Assembly (NCBI GenBank): GCA_946478675.1
Contig: CAMLEF010000111.1
Coordinates: forward strand, 1 to 12,194
Source: an uncultured Flavobacteriales bacterium
Lineage (GTDB): Bacteria > Bacteroidota > Bacteroidia > Palsa-965
DNA length: 12,194 nucleotides
Direction of reading: 5' to 3'
Shown here: piece after piece, positions 6,481 to 12,194 of the stretch
Numbering within the stretch: position 1 is the first letter of the stretch
Layout of the letters: each line of letters begins with the position of its first letter
Notes under the pieces: model-generated
What the model was told of the DNA's origin: nothing
The model's input: only the letters and a program-made list of their open reading frames with translations
Database searches by the model: none
Translations under genes and position numbers: made by a program

Positions 6481-7122
6481 ATGCTGAGCGCGATCGGACA
6501 AGGAATGCTTTTCGGACTGGCCCTGTGTTTTTCCATCGGGCCGGCGTTCTTTGGCTTGATACAAACGAGCCTGAAGAACGGCGCACGTTCGGGCATCGCG
6601 ATGGCGCTGGGCATTTTCGCGAGTGATTTCACCTACCTGCTTCTCGCCTACTTCGGCGTTTCCGGCTGGCTGATGGATGAGAAATACGCGTTGCCCGTCG
6701 GCATTTTCGGCGGCGTGCTGCTGATCGGTTACGGCATCGTACAGATCGTGAAGAAGACGGTAGTGCAGAATGTCGAAGGCGAGCAGGCAATCGTAAAAGC
6801 GCCGAACCACGGCTCGATGGTGCTGAAAGGTTTCCTGATGAATTTCCTCAACCCGTTCGTGCTGTTCCTCTGGATCGGCGCAATCAGCTTAGCCTCGAAC
6901 AAGCTCGATCACGATCCCGCAAGAATCATCGCCTTCTTCGCAGCGACGCTTTCCACCATTCTCGGAACGGATATTTTAAAATCGCTGGGCGCGGGCAAGA
7001 TCAAAGGCTACATCAACGAAAGCACGATTCATAAGGTGAATATGATTGCGGGAATTATCCTGTTGATCTCGGGAATTGTGTTGATCGTTCGGGTGCTGGT
7101 GGAGAAGCCGTGGCAGCATTGA
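6481..7122 (+). CDS. LysE/RhtB-family exporter (amino acid or conjugate efflux)
   Basis: This 213-residue integral membrane protein has six predicted transmembrane segments, at about 5-27, 36-60, 71-90, 113-137, 147-168 and 185-207. The first two carry the family signature: FSIGPAFFGLIQTSLKNGAR with G20-P21, then GIAMALGIFASD ending at D49. A second hallmark, NFLNPFVLFLW with N124-P125, opens the fourth segment. LysE/RhtB proteins export amino acids and related small molecules using the proton gradient. The cytoplasmic loop at about 91-112 is hydrophilic, as usual. The gene follows GH3 by nine bases and closes the run of four. Linking it to GH3 products or to amino acids released by the peptidase is an inference from position. 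No clear terminator follows. Confidence 0.92.
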   Translation: MLSAIGQGMLFGLALCFSIGPAFFGLIQTSLKNGARSGIAMALGIFASDFTYLLLAYFGVSGWLMDEKYALPVGIFGGVLLIGYGIVQIVKKTVVQNVEGEQAIVKAPNHGSMVLKGFLMNFLNPFVLFLWIGAISLASNKLDHDPARIIAFFAATLSTILGTDILKSLGAGKIKGYINESTIHKVNMIAGIILLISGIVLIVRVLVEKPWQH

Positions 7123-7126
7123 GAAT

Positions 7127-7158
7127 ATGCTAATTTGCCAATGTGCTAATTTGCTAAT
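7127..7158 (+). repeat. Iterated array of four 8-nt units (NTGCYAAT)
   Basis: Four uninterrupted 8-base units start at 7127, 7135, 7143 and 7151, all fitting NTGCYAAT. Only the first base and one C/T position vary. The array begins five bases after the LysE stop codon, so it would lie in the 3' untranslated part of the operon transcript. Confidence 0.9.
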
Positions 7159-7172
7159 GAAATTCCTTATGA

Positions 7173-7394
7173 ATTTTCAATTTCTCTCCCGACCAGATCA
7201 TTTCAATTTTCAACGAGGTTGGAAACACGAAGGATATCACTCTGATAAAAAATGACGGCATAAGAACCTCTCTTCCGTTTACCGTTGTTATTTCAGCTGC
7301 TGATAATCGCTTCGAAAGTATTCGGGTCGACGCTGACACACTCAGTGACGCATTAAAAAAAGCCGTGGTAAAATACACAAGCGTTTCTCCATAG
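7173..7394 (+). pseudogene. Possible C-terminal remnant of an unrecognised gene
   Basis: The frame is open from just after a TGA at 7170-7172 to a TAG at 7392-7394 and has no ATG, GTG or TTG start. Its translation nevertheless looks protein-like and amphipathic, for example NEVGNTKDITLIKNDGIRTS, then FTVVISAADNRFESIRVDAD, then TLSDALKKAVVKYTSVSP. An ATG at 7157 or 7169 opens in a different frame and would need a one-base shift to join it. The base composition is AT-rich, with AGA, ATA and TCA codons, unlike the neighbouring enzyme genes. I do not recognise the family. It could also be chance, since 74 codons without a stop is not compelling on its own. Confidence 0.35.
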
Positions 7395-7494
7395 CCGGGA
7401 TTGCAGCGGAAAGCCCGGAGGGTGAAGCGAACAAAATAAAGCGGAGCGGTGTTTTGTTCTGCTGCACCCGAGGACTTGCAGCGGAAAGCCCGAC
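7394..7494 (+). ncRNA. Two-fold-symmetric structured element (possible Flavo-1-like RNA)
   Basis: The 17-base motif TTGCAGCGGAAAGCCCG occurs twice (7401-7417 and 7476-7492) and flanks a long hairpin. The stem pairs 7420-7436 with 7452-7469, with one A-G mismatch (7425/7464) and one bulge (7460), around a loop of about 15 bases. Outside it, CGGG 7396-7399 can pair with CCCG 7489-7492. The two identical strands GCAGCGGAAAG would then face each other as a symmetric internal loop. Compensating differences between the stem arms are not testable from one copy. From memory, Bacteroidota intergenic RNAs of the Flavo-1 type have this kind of build, but I cannot verify the match. The orientation could be either strand. 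Confidence 0.5.
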
Positions 7495-7584
7495 AGGTGT
7501 GAATAGAAACTACAACTGCCTCTGCTCCGAAACAGAATTAATACCTTAGGCTCTCACAGCCCATTCCGGCCGCAAGCTAAGCTC

Positions 7585-8238
7585 ATGAAAATAATAGCAG
7601 TCGCAATAATCCCAGCATTTTGGTTCCTCACATCCTGCTCCTCTCCAACAACAAAAAACAATGCTTTTTTCGAAGGCAGAATAACCTACAAAAACGAATA
7701 CTTCGTTAAAACCAACCACATTGACGCAGCTGCGCTTGAGCAACAGGGAGGGGAAACTGCAGCGCTTTATTTTAAAGACGGCAATTACCTGGAAAAATAT
7801 GACAGCGGTTATATGCTCGAGCAATTATACCGGCAGCAGGAGAACAAGATCTATATTCAGTTTAGCAACAGCGACACCCTGCATTGGTTTTCCTGCAGCA
7901 AGCCGACGCAGAAAATGTTGCGGTTCGATATCCACCCTAAAAAAGAAACGATCCTGGGAATTCCCTGCGATGAGTTGATTACCTACTACGATAATAAAAC
8001 CGTTTCGTTCTACTACAATTCCGACAGCTTACCTGCCAACCCGGAATGGTACAGCAATTTCACGGCTTATAACAAGAATGTGAACGCCCGAAAGATGAAA
8101 GCGGTTTACCTGAAATACAAGATCGAACGCCCCGATTTCATCATCACGGTAACCGCCACTTCCATTTCAAAACAACAGATCGACGACAGCATATTTTCTA
8201 TCCCGCAAGGCAAAGTGCTGATCGAAGACAAGCAGTAG
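7585..8238 (+). CDS. Lipoprotein with a DUF4412/GLPGLI-like beta-rich domain
   Basis: The 217-residue protein starts with a lipoprotein signal (IIAVAIIPAFWFLTSCSS, lipobox L15-T16-S17-C18), so it is probably attached to the inner or outer membrane. The mature part begins FFEGRITYKNEY and continues with alternating beta-strand-like segments: LYFKDGNYLEKYDSG, KIYIQF, LGIPCDELITYYDNKTVSFY, AVYLKYKIERPDFIITVTAT and SIFSIPQGKVLIED. This order resembles the DUF4412 and GLPGLI families of Bacteroidota, whose folds are likened to the lipoprotein-carrier LolA; the match is from pattern memory only. C104 and C128 could pair. Its base composition is AT-richer than the operon to its left, so it may be a more recent arrival. 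It converges with the pyrophosphohydrolase gene, 33 bases away. Confidence 0.82.
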   Translation: MKIIAVAIIPAFWFLTSCSSPTTKNNAFFEGRITYKNEYFVKTNHIDAAALEQQGGETAALYFKDGNYLEKYDSGYMLEQLYRQQENKIYIQFSNSDTLHWFSCSKPTQKMLRFDIHPKKETILGIPCDELITYYDNKTVSFYYNSDSLPANPEWYSNFTAYNKNVNARKMKAVYLKYKIERPDFIITVTATSISKQQIDDSIFSIPQGKVLIEDKQ

Positions 8239-8271
8239 CCGTTTCAAATTCCGGAGTCGGCAATCCGCCAA

Positions 8272-8688
8272 TCATTCCCCGAGTATCTTCTTAATATCCG
8301 GGCGGAAATACTTTTCGCTCTTCAGCACTTTGCCGTCTTCGCGGAAGATCGGTTTGCCGTTTTCGTCGAGCTTCGACATGTTGCTGCGGTGGATCTCGTC
8401 GAAGACTTCTTCGATCTTGTGCTGTAGTCCGTGGCGGAGGATGGTGCCGAAGGTGATGTACAGCAGGTCGCCGAGCGCGTCGGCAATTTCCACGATGTCG
8501 CCGCGCTTGCAGGCTTCGAGGTATTCTTCATTTTCTTCTTTCAGCAGATTGAAACGCAGCATGAACTCATCCTGGTGGACGGTGCCGGTGGGCTCGTAAC
8601 GATTCCCGATGAGAAATACGTCGTGAAATTCTTCAACAGCTGCGATCTTGTGCGCGAGGCCTTTGGCGGTAGTGGTTTCCTGTGACAT
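8272..8688 (-). CDS. MazG/PRA-PH-like nucleoside triphosphate pyrophosphohydrolase
   Basis: This is a compact 138-residue all-alpha protein. It shows the metal-binding pattern of the all-alpha NTP pyrophosphohydrolase superfamily: E51-E52-x-x-E55 in KEENEEYLEA, then E67-x-x-D70 and D74 in EIADALGDLLYITFG. The later DEIHRSNMSK segment (98-106) and the GKVLKSEKYFRPDI tail (119-132) match the phosphoribosyl-ATP pyrophosphohydrolase-like group that includes the Deinococcus enzyme DR2231. Such enzymes cut NTPs to NMP and pyrophosphate and often clean up non-canonical nucleotides; a role in histidine synthesis is less likely, as no his genes are near. It has no signal peptide and probably acts in the cytosol. 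The start is ATG 8688, and no clear -7 box is seen upstream. The gene stands alone between the convergent lipoprotein gene and a repeat region. Confidence 0.9.
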   Translation of the reverse strand: MSQETTTAKGLAHKIAAVEEFHDVFLIGNRYEPTGTVHQDEFMLRFNLLKEENEEYLEACKRGDIVEIADALGDLLYITFGTILRHGLQHKIEEVFDEIHRSNMSKLDENGKPIFREDGKVLKSEKYFRPDIKKILGE

Positions 8689-8767
8689 GCGACAAAAAAA
8701 CGAAGGGCGCAGGAAACGGGCAATGTTTCGGCGGAAGGGTTATGAAAGGTTTTCAACTTTCCGACAG

Positions 8768-8795
8768 CCGCAGATTGCGCAGATTTTCGCAGATT
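8768..8795 (+). repeat. Iterated array of three 9-10-nt units (NCGCAGATT)
   Basis: CGCAGATT occurs three times, ending at 8776, 8785 and 8795, so the spacing is 9 and 10 bases. The unit differs by one base from the CGCGGATT unit of the array at 2782-2817. It lies upstream of the pyrophosphohydrolase gene and downstream of the OmpH-like gene. Confidence 0.8.
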
Positions 8796-8814
8796 AATAA
8801 TTGCTCTTCCCCGT

Positions 8815-8880
8815 TTGTTCGAGCGGAGTCGAGAACCTTTCTCATTCCAATGCAAAAGGTTCTCGACTCCGCTCGAACAA
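8815..8880. repeat. Perfect 26-bp inverted repeat (large hairpin)
   Basis: Bases 8815-8840 are the exact reverse complement of 8855-8880, with a 14-base spacer. The core of the arm is TTCGAGCGGAGTCGAGAACC. A third, partial copy follows: the 16 bases 8867-8882 recur at 8887-8902. The element lacks a T-run directly after the stem and is followed by a separate real terminator, so it is better read as a REP-like palindromic repeat than as a terminator. From memory, similar GAGCGGAGTCGA palindromes are scattered through Bacteroidota genomes. Confidence 0.9.
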
Positions 8881-8901
8881 GCATAGCTCCGCTCGAACAA
8901 G

Positions 8902-8941
8902 CGTAAAAGAAAAGCTCCGGTCCCAATGAAACCGGAGCTTT
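8902..8941 (-). terminator. Intrinsic terminator of the OmpH-like gene
   Basis: An 11-bp perfect stem (8911-8921 with 8931-8941, arm AAAGCTCCGGT) encloses a nine-base loop. Read on the minus strand it is followed by TTTTCTTTTACGC, a good U-tract. It starts 21 bases after the OmpH-like stop codon. The plus-strand reading also has a T-rich tail (TTTCCTTTT), so it may work in both directions. Confidence 0.85.
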
Positions 8942-8961
8942 CCTTTTAATTTCTTCAGCCG

Positions 8962-9615
8962 TTATTTTTTCTTCGGCTGTTGTGCTTTGTTGAGGCGGTA
9001 GTTTGCGTTCAGCGCGGCGAGCACGTCTGCGGTGACGTCGAGGCTGTCGTTGGCGTAGAGCACGTTGCTGGCACCACCGTAGCCGAGGATGTAGTCGATG
9101 CCTTTTTCGCGGCTGTAGTCTTTGAAATACACCTGGATCTGTTCGGTGATGACGGCGTTCTTCTGGAGCGCGGCGGTTTGCATCGTGGAGATGTAATTCT
9201 CCAGCTTCTTCAGCTCGTCCATGCCGGCATTGATCGCAGTTTCTTCTTTCGCTGCATCATCGGCGGAAATGGTGCCCATCTGTACCTTCTGCTGAAGCGC
9301 ATCGTAACGTTGCTGCAGGTCGACCGCTTTCTGCTGGTATTGCTTCACCTGGTATTCGTATTTCGAATTCGCTTCTTTCGAGAGATCGGAGAAGGCTTCG
9401 TAGTTCGCGTCGATCGAGTCGATGTTCACGTACAGCACGCGGGCGCCGGCGAGATTTTTGGGGACGTCGAAGGTCAGCTTCGGGGGGACAGAATCCACTT
9501 TGACGCTGTTCTTCACGTCGGCAATCTCGCGCTTCGACGAGAAATGGAGGTAGAACAGGATGCCGACTGCGATCAGCAGCACGACGTTCAGGATCATCGA
9601 GAAGTTGTTCTTCAC
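8962..9615 (-). CDS. OmpH/Skp-family periplasmic chaperone-like protein with membrane anchor
   Basis: The 217-residue protein starts at GTG 9615, the only possible start after an in-frame stop at 9634-9636 apart from an internal ATG at residue 7. Residues about 6-24 form one hydrophobic segment (SMILNVVLLIAVGILFYL) without a clear cleavage site, so it is probably an inner-membrane anchor with the rest in the periplasm. The body matches OmpH/Skp: a beta-strand VLYVNIDSIDANYEAF (60-75), a long coiled-coil hairpin (about 76-160) rich in Gln, Lys and Glu, and a closing YSREKGIDYILGYGGASNVLYAND motif. Skp-type proteins hold unfolded outer-membrane proteins. The lysine-rich tail (PKKK) is common in Bacteroidota members. 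It lies 58 bases downstream of the CotH-like gene with its own likely promoter, and ends at a terminator. Confidence 0.9.
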   Translation of the reverse strand: MKNNFSMILNVVLLIAVGILFYLHFSSKREIADVKNSVKVDSVPPKLTFDVPKNLAGARVLYVNIDSIDANYEAFSDLSKEANSKYEYQVKQYQQKAVDLQQRYDALQQKVQMGTISADDAAKEETAINAGMDELKKLENYISTMQTAALQKNAVITEQIQVYFKDYSREKGIDYILGYGGASNVLYANDSLDVTADVLAALNANYRLNKAQQPKKK

Positions 9616-9643
9616 AGAGAATGGTGGTTGTTTTTACTTCGGG

Positions 9644-9651
9644 CAAAGATA
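9644..9651 (-). promoter_or_regulatory. -7 box TATCTTTG of the OmpH-like gene
   Basis: On the minus strand TATCTTTG matches the Bacteroidota -7 consensus TAnnTTTG exactly. It lies 28 bases upstream of the GTG start and is followed by an A-rich leader, as is usual in the phylum. No good -33 TTTG is seen at the expected distance, which falls in the end of the upstream gene. Confidence 0.55.
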
Positions 9652-9673
9652 ACCAAACCCGCGAAACGGCTTT

Positions 9674-12194
9674 TTACTGCTTCGGACGGCCGCTGATCAT
9701 TTTAACAGTTTTTGCGTAAGTCGGTGTGCGCAGCTCGAAGAAGTACATGCCGTTCGCCAGCCCGAGCGCCGCTGCTGAAGCATGAATCGTGTACGCGCCC
9801 TGCTGCTGGTAGTTCGAAGCCGGCAGCAGCTCCGCCACTTCCCTGCCCGTCACGTCATACACGCGCAACGTCGCAACGCCCGCATCCGGCAGCTCGTAAT
9901 AAATCGTGACGTCGTCGTAAAACGGGTTCGGATAAATGTTCAGCACGGGCTCCAGCGGTTCGAAATGCGCGGTGGCGATGATCGTCGTGTCGGGATTGAT
10001 GCGCAGCACCGGATTAGTGTACGGCGCGTCCATCTGCGTTTCGCCGGTCCATTCCCAATACGTGAATTTATAGCCGGGCTTTGGTGAGGCCGTCATCGTG
10101 ATCGGGTTGCCGTCGAAATACACGCCCGTCCACGGCAGCGAATCCGGCGTGATCGTATTGAGATGGATCGTTCCCGCATCCGCAGGCGACGTCTGCAGCG
10201 TTACATTCTCCTGCGCATTCAGCGCGAACTGCGACTGCACCTGGTTGCGCACGTTATCCGGGCGCATGTACAGAATGTAGTCGAGCACGTTCACCTGGAA
10301 ATGCCACATGCCCGTGTCCGTGTACACCTGCAGGAACGTGGGCGCATAGGGCGAATGACCGGTGCACCAGAGATCGAAGTGGCGATCCATTTCCGGCAGC
10401 ATCGAATTGTAAATGCTGTCGGCGCGATGGATCATATTGCGGCTGTAAAAAGTCGTGTTGATGAGATCGGCGTAGCGATTGATGAAATACACGCGGAACG
10501 AATCGTTCTGCAACAGCGCGGCGAGCATGATCGAATGCGGGTTCGGCGTGGGCGGATTGAGCACGCGCGAAAGCATGTTGACCGTGTCCGACTGGAAAGA
10601 AATATCCGTATCCCACAACACGTAACGCCATTTTCCCGGACCGTCATGCGGCTTCCAGAATTTGATGTTGTTCGTGTACGTGCCGAGCCAGTCCATATTG
10701 CCGACGTACGTTTCCGTGATGAAATAGTCGCAGAAGTTTTTGATGTCGAGCATCGCCGCCGCAGAATCAAAAGCGGTTTGCTGCGTGAGATCGGCAGTCG
10801 CGATGTAGTTCACCATTTTGAAAAAACCTTCGTTCGTGCCTTCGATCACCGAACCGTCGAACTGGAGAAAATCGACGTTGTCATCATCCGTCGTTGAATT
10901 GTTTTGCAGGAAATGTTTGTCCTGCTTCTCACGCAATTCATACACGCCCCAGAATCTTCCGTTGAGAAAAACGACGCAGGCAAAACCGTCCATCACGTCG
11001 AGCGAAGTGGAAGGCTCGACAGATTTCTGGATCAGCAGATCCCGCATGCGCGCGCCCATGTAATCGCTGCCGGTGTTGCGCACGTTGAATCCCTGGTACG
11101 TCGTCGATTGTTTCGCAGGAAATAAACGGTAGTTGATGTCTTTGCCGCCGTAATTCTCGTCGCAATCGATGAAGAACCCTTTCTGCGGAAACACTTTCGA
11201 CCAGTTGCCCTGTATACGGATCGATGCCGGCATTTCAAACTGCACCTGTTGTTGCGCGTCGAAGTACGTCACATTCGCCGGACGCACCCAGCCCTGCCAG
11301 AAATTCGCCGTCGGAAACGGGATGTCGTTCACCGTCGTATCCGTCGTCGTGCCCATTACGTAAATGCCGTAATACGGATCGAAGAGATTGCCGGGATCGG
11401 TGATGATGGAAACAACCGGCAGCGAAATGTTTTCATCGATGAGATACGTCGCAGCGGCCGGCGGACCGGGCAACAACGTGGGATCATTCGGAAACAACCG
11501 CGCGCGGATCACCTGCGTGGAATCGATCTGAAAATTTCCGATGTACGGCGCAGATGCAAGCGTGGGCTCACTGCCATCATTCGTCCAGCGCATCTGGCCC
11601 TGGTTTAAAGGCGCGATCCATACATGCTGCGGGCCATTATAAAAACCGGAGCCCACGTAATTGCCCGAAGTGATCCGCGGCGTCGGACCGTATCCCGCAA
11701 AACATCCTGCAGAAAAATTCACGGTGTCCGGCGTCGGCGCATCGAAGAGACACCAGTTGGGCGCAGCATCCGGTTGTCGTCCGCGCGAATGCCCCATCAT
11801 CATCGGCCCGATCGTTTGCTGATCGGAAATTGTTCCCTGCGGCGTATAAAGCGTCAGCAATTGCCCGCCGGCGTCGAGCTCGAAATCAGTATGCAGGTGC
11901 ACGTCGGCAGGAAACGGGTAATACGTCACCGTCGTATCGGCCACACCGATGAGCAGCGCGGGAAACATGCTCATGTCGTCCATGCCCGTCGCGGCGTTGT
12001 GCGTTTGAATGGCGAGCGTATTTGTTCCCGGGCGGATGATCGTGTCGAGCATCTTCGAAGGCACGAAAAATAATCCCGACCAATTGCCGGTCTGGTACAA
12101 ATTCGCTTCGTGCTCATCGAAGGCATACGTGTTGTACGCGGGCGGATAACCCTGCGCACCGACATTCGCGCGCGCAATTTCTTTTCCGTTGAGA
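9674..12194 (-). CDS. T9SS-secreted CotH-kinase-family protein, 5' end missing
   Basis: The frame is open from the right edge to the TAA at 9674-9676, at least 839 codons. Numbering from the TTG codon at 12098-12100, regions in order are: the end of a beta-sandwich (NGKEIARAN upstream, to about 55); a lamin-tail-like domain (66-130, with SRGRQPD and DAPTPDTVN); a chitobiase C-terminal-like domain (166-220, RWTNDGSEPT); a CotH domain (about 294-605); an InlB-type repeat (632-714, KFTYWEW); and a T9SS type A sorting domain (718-803, NIYPNPFYDDVTI to YFFELRT, then KTVKMI). CotH hallmarks are present: GNWSKVFPQKGFF, FLNGRFWGVYELREKQD and LWDTD (D497, D499). CotH proteins of spore-formers are atypical kinases of coat proteins; here the target is unknown. 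The product should be exported and attached or released at the cell surface. The start codon lies outside the window. Confidence 0.93.
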   Translation of the reverse strand, partial: LNGKEIARANVGAQGYPPAYNTYAFDEHEANLYQTGNWSGLFFVPSKMLDTIIRPGTNTLAIQTHNAATGMDDMSMFPALLIGVADTTVTYYPFPADVHLHTDFELDAGGQLLTLYTPQGTISDQQTIGPMMMGHSRGRQPDAAPNWCLFDAPTPDTVNFSAGCFAGYGPTPRITSGNYVGSGFYNGPQHVWIAPLNQGQMRWTNDGSEPTLASAPYIGNFQIDSTQVIRARLFPNDPTLLPGPPAAATYLIDENISLPVVSIITDPGNLFDPYYGIYVMGTTTDTTVNDIPFPTANFWQGWVRPANVTYFDAQQQVQFEMPASIRIQGNWSKVFPQKGFFIDCDENYGGKDINYRLFPAKQSTTYQGFNVRNTGSDYMGARMRDLLIQKSVEPSTSLDVMDGFACVVFLNGRFWGVYELREKQDKHFLQNNSTTDDDNVDFLQFDGSVIEGTNEGFFKMVNYIATADLTQQTAFDSAAAMLDIKNFCDYFITETYVGNMDWLGTYTNNIKFWKPHDGPGKWRYVLWDTDISFQSDTVNMLSRVLNPPTPNPHSIMLAALLQNDSFRVYFINRYADLINTTFYSRNMIHRADSIYNSMLPEMDRHFDLWCTGHSPYAPTFLQVYTDTGMWHFQVNVLDYILYMRPDNVRNQVQSQFALNAQENVTLQTSPADAGTIHLNTITPDSLPWTGVYFDGNPITMTASPKPGYKFTYWEWTGETQMDAPYTNPVLRINPDTTIIATAHFEPLEPVLNIYPNPFYDDVTIYYELPDAGVATLRVYDVTGREVAELLPASNYQQQGAYTIHASAAALGLANGMYFFELRTPTYAKTVKMISGRPKQ

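Larger units (their letters stand above)
7123..7584. other. AT-rich intergenic region with repeats and a gene remnant
   Basis: The 462 bases after the LysE gene contain no intact gene I can support. In order they hold an 8-nt iterated array (7127-7158), a coding-like remnant (7173-7394), a symmetric structured element (about 7394-7494) and about 90 bases before the next start codon. By hand count, 7141-7380 is about 39% GC (93 of 240), well below the roughly 55% of the neighbouring enzyme genes. A weak -7-like TACCTTAG lies at 7542-7549, ahead of the lipoprotein gene. Confidence 0.75.

Noticed and set aside
5398..6810. 470-codon open frame on the minus strand across the GH3 gene
   Set aside because: It is antisense to a gene with intact GH3 motifs, its translation is Arg/Val/His-rich without any domain, and it arises from the strong third-position GC bias of the plus-strand gene.
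7154..7378. 74-codon minus-strand frame in the AT-rich intergenic region
   Set aside because: It has no recognisable motif, no promoter or ribosome context, and overlaps the plus-strand remnant, whose translation is more protein-like.
8815..8880. Long hairpin as the terminator of the OmpH-like gene
   Set aside because: It has no U-tract next to the stem, and a compact 11-bp stem with a good U-tract lies closer to the stop codon at 8911-8941.
1..12194. CRISPR array, tRNA or rRNA genes, or mobile-element genes
   Set aside because: The repeats present have periods of 7-10 bases or are dyads, not spacer-separated repeats of CRISPR size. No tRNA cloverleaf, rRNA segment, transposase or integrase motif was seen on either strand.

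Overview
The window reads as a stretch of chromosome from a GC-rich member of the Bacteroidota. Three lines of evidence point there. The large gene at the right edge ends in a type IX secretion (T9SS) C-terminal sorting domain. Several families are typical of the phylum: a GH3-type acyl-adenylating enzyme, an OmpH/Skp-like protein, periplasmic TPR proteins, and lipoproteins with an L-[AT]-S-C lipobox. Start codons lack Shine-Dalgarno sequences, and boxes resembling the Bacteroidota -7 element TAnnTTTG lie upstream of some genes. I cannot resolve the genus. I see no transposase, integrase, CRISPR array, tRNA or rRNA.

Layout. (1) Positions 1-1796, minus strand: two exported TPR proteins in tandem. 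The upstream one is a complete nine-repeat TPR protein. The downstream one, cut by the left edge, is a TPR protein running into a probable PD40 beta-propeller, as in the OmpA-family envelope proteins of this phylum. (2) Positions 1797-2221: a repeat-rich divergent intergenic region with a G-rich array and an 80-bp direct duplication with an inverted copy between. (3) Positions 2222-2734, plus: an exported VOC (glyoxalase-fold) protein. (4) Positions 2938-7122, plus: a tightly packed run of an M42 aminopeptidase, a lipoprotein of unknown function, a GH3 acyl-acid amido synthetase-like enzyme and a LysE-family exporter (gaps of 1, 17 and 9 bases). This is the most system-like part of the window: peptide hydrolysis, acyl-amino-acid ligation and export could be linked, although that is inference. 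(5) Positions 7123-7584: an AT-rich non-coding stretch with an 8-nt iterated array, a degraded coding remnant and a striking two-fold-symmetric RNA-like element. (6) Positions 7585-8238, plus: a lipoprotein, convergent with (7) 8272-8688, minus: a MazG/PRA-PH-like NTP pyrophosphohydrolase. (8) Positions 8689-8961: another array, a long perfect inverted repeat and a clear terminator. (9) Positions 8962-9615, minus: an OmpH/Skp-like membrane-anchored protein. (10) Positions 9674-12194, minus, cut by the right edge: a large T9SS-secreted protein with lamin-tail, chitobiase C-terminal-like, CotH-kinase and InlB-like repeat regions.

The recurring theme outside the genes is a set of short iterated arrays with periods of 7 to 10 nt in four different intergenic regions. 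Each has its own unit sequence but a similar build of three or four units. Together with the two dyad elements, they are the structure that the genes do not explain.
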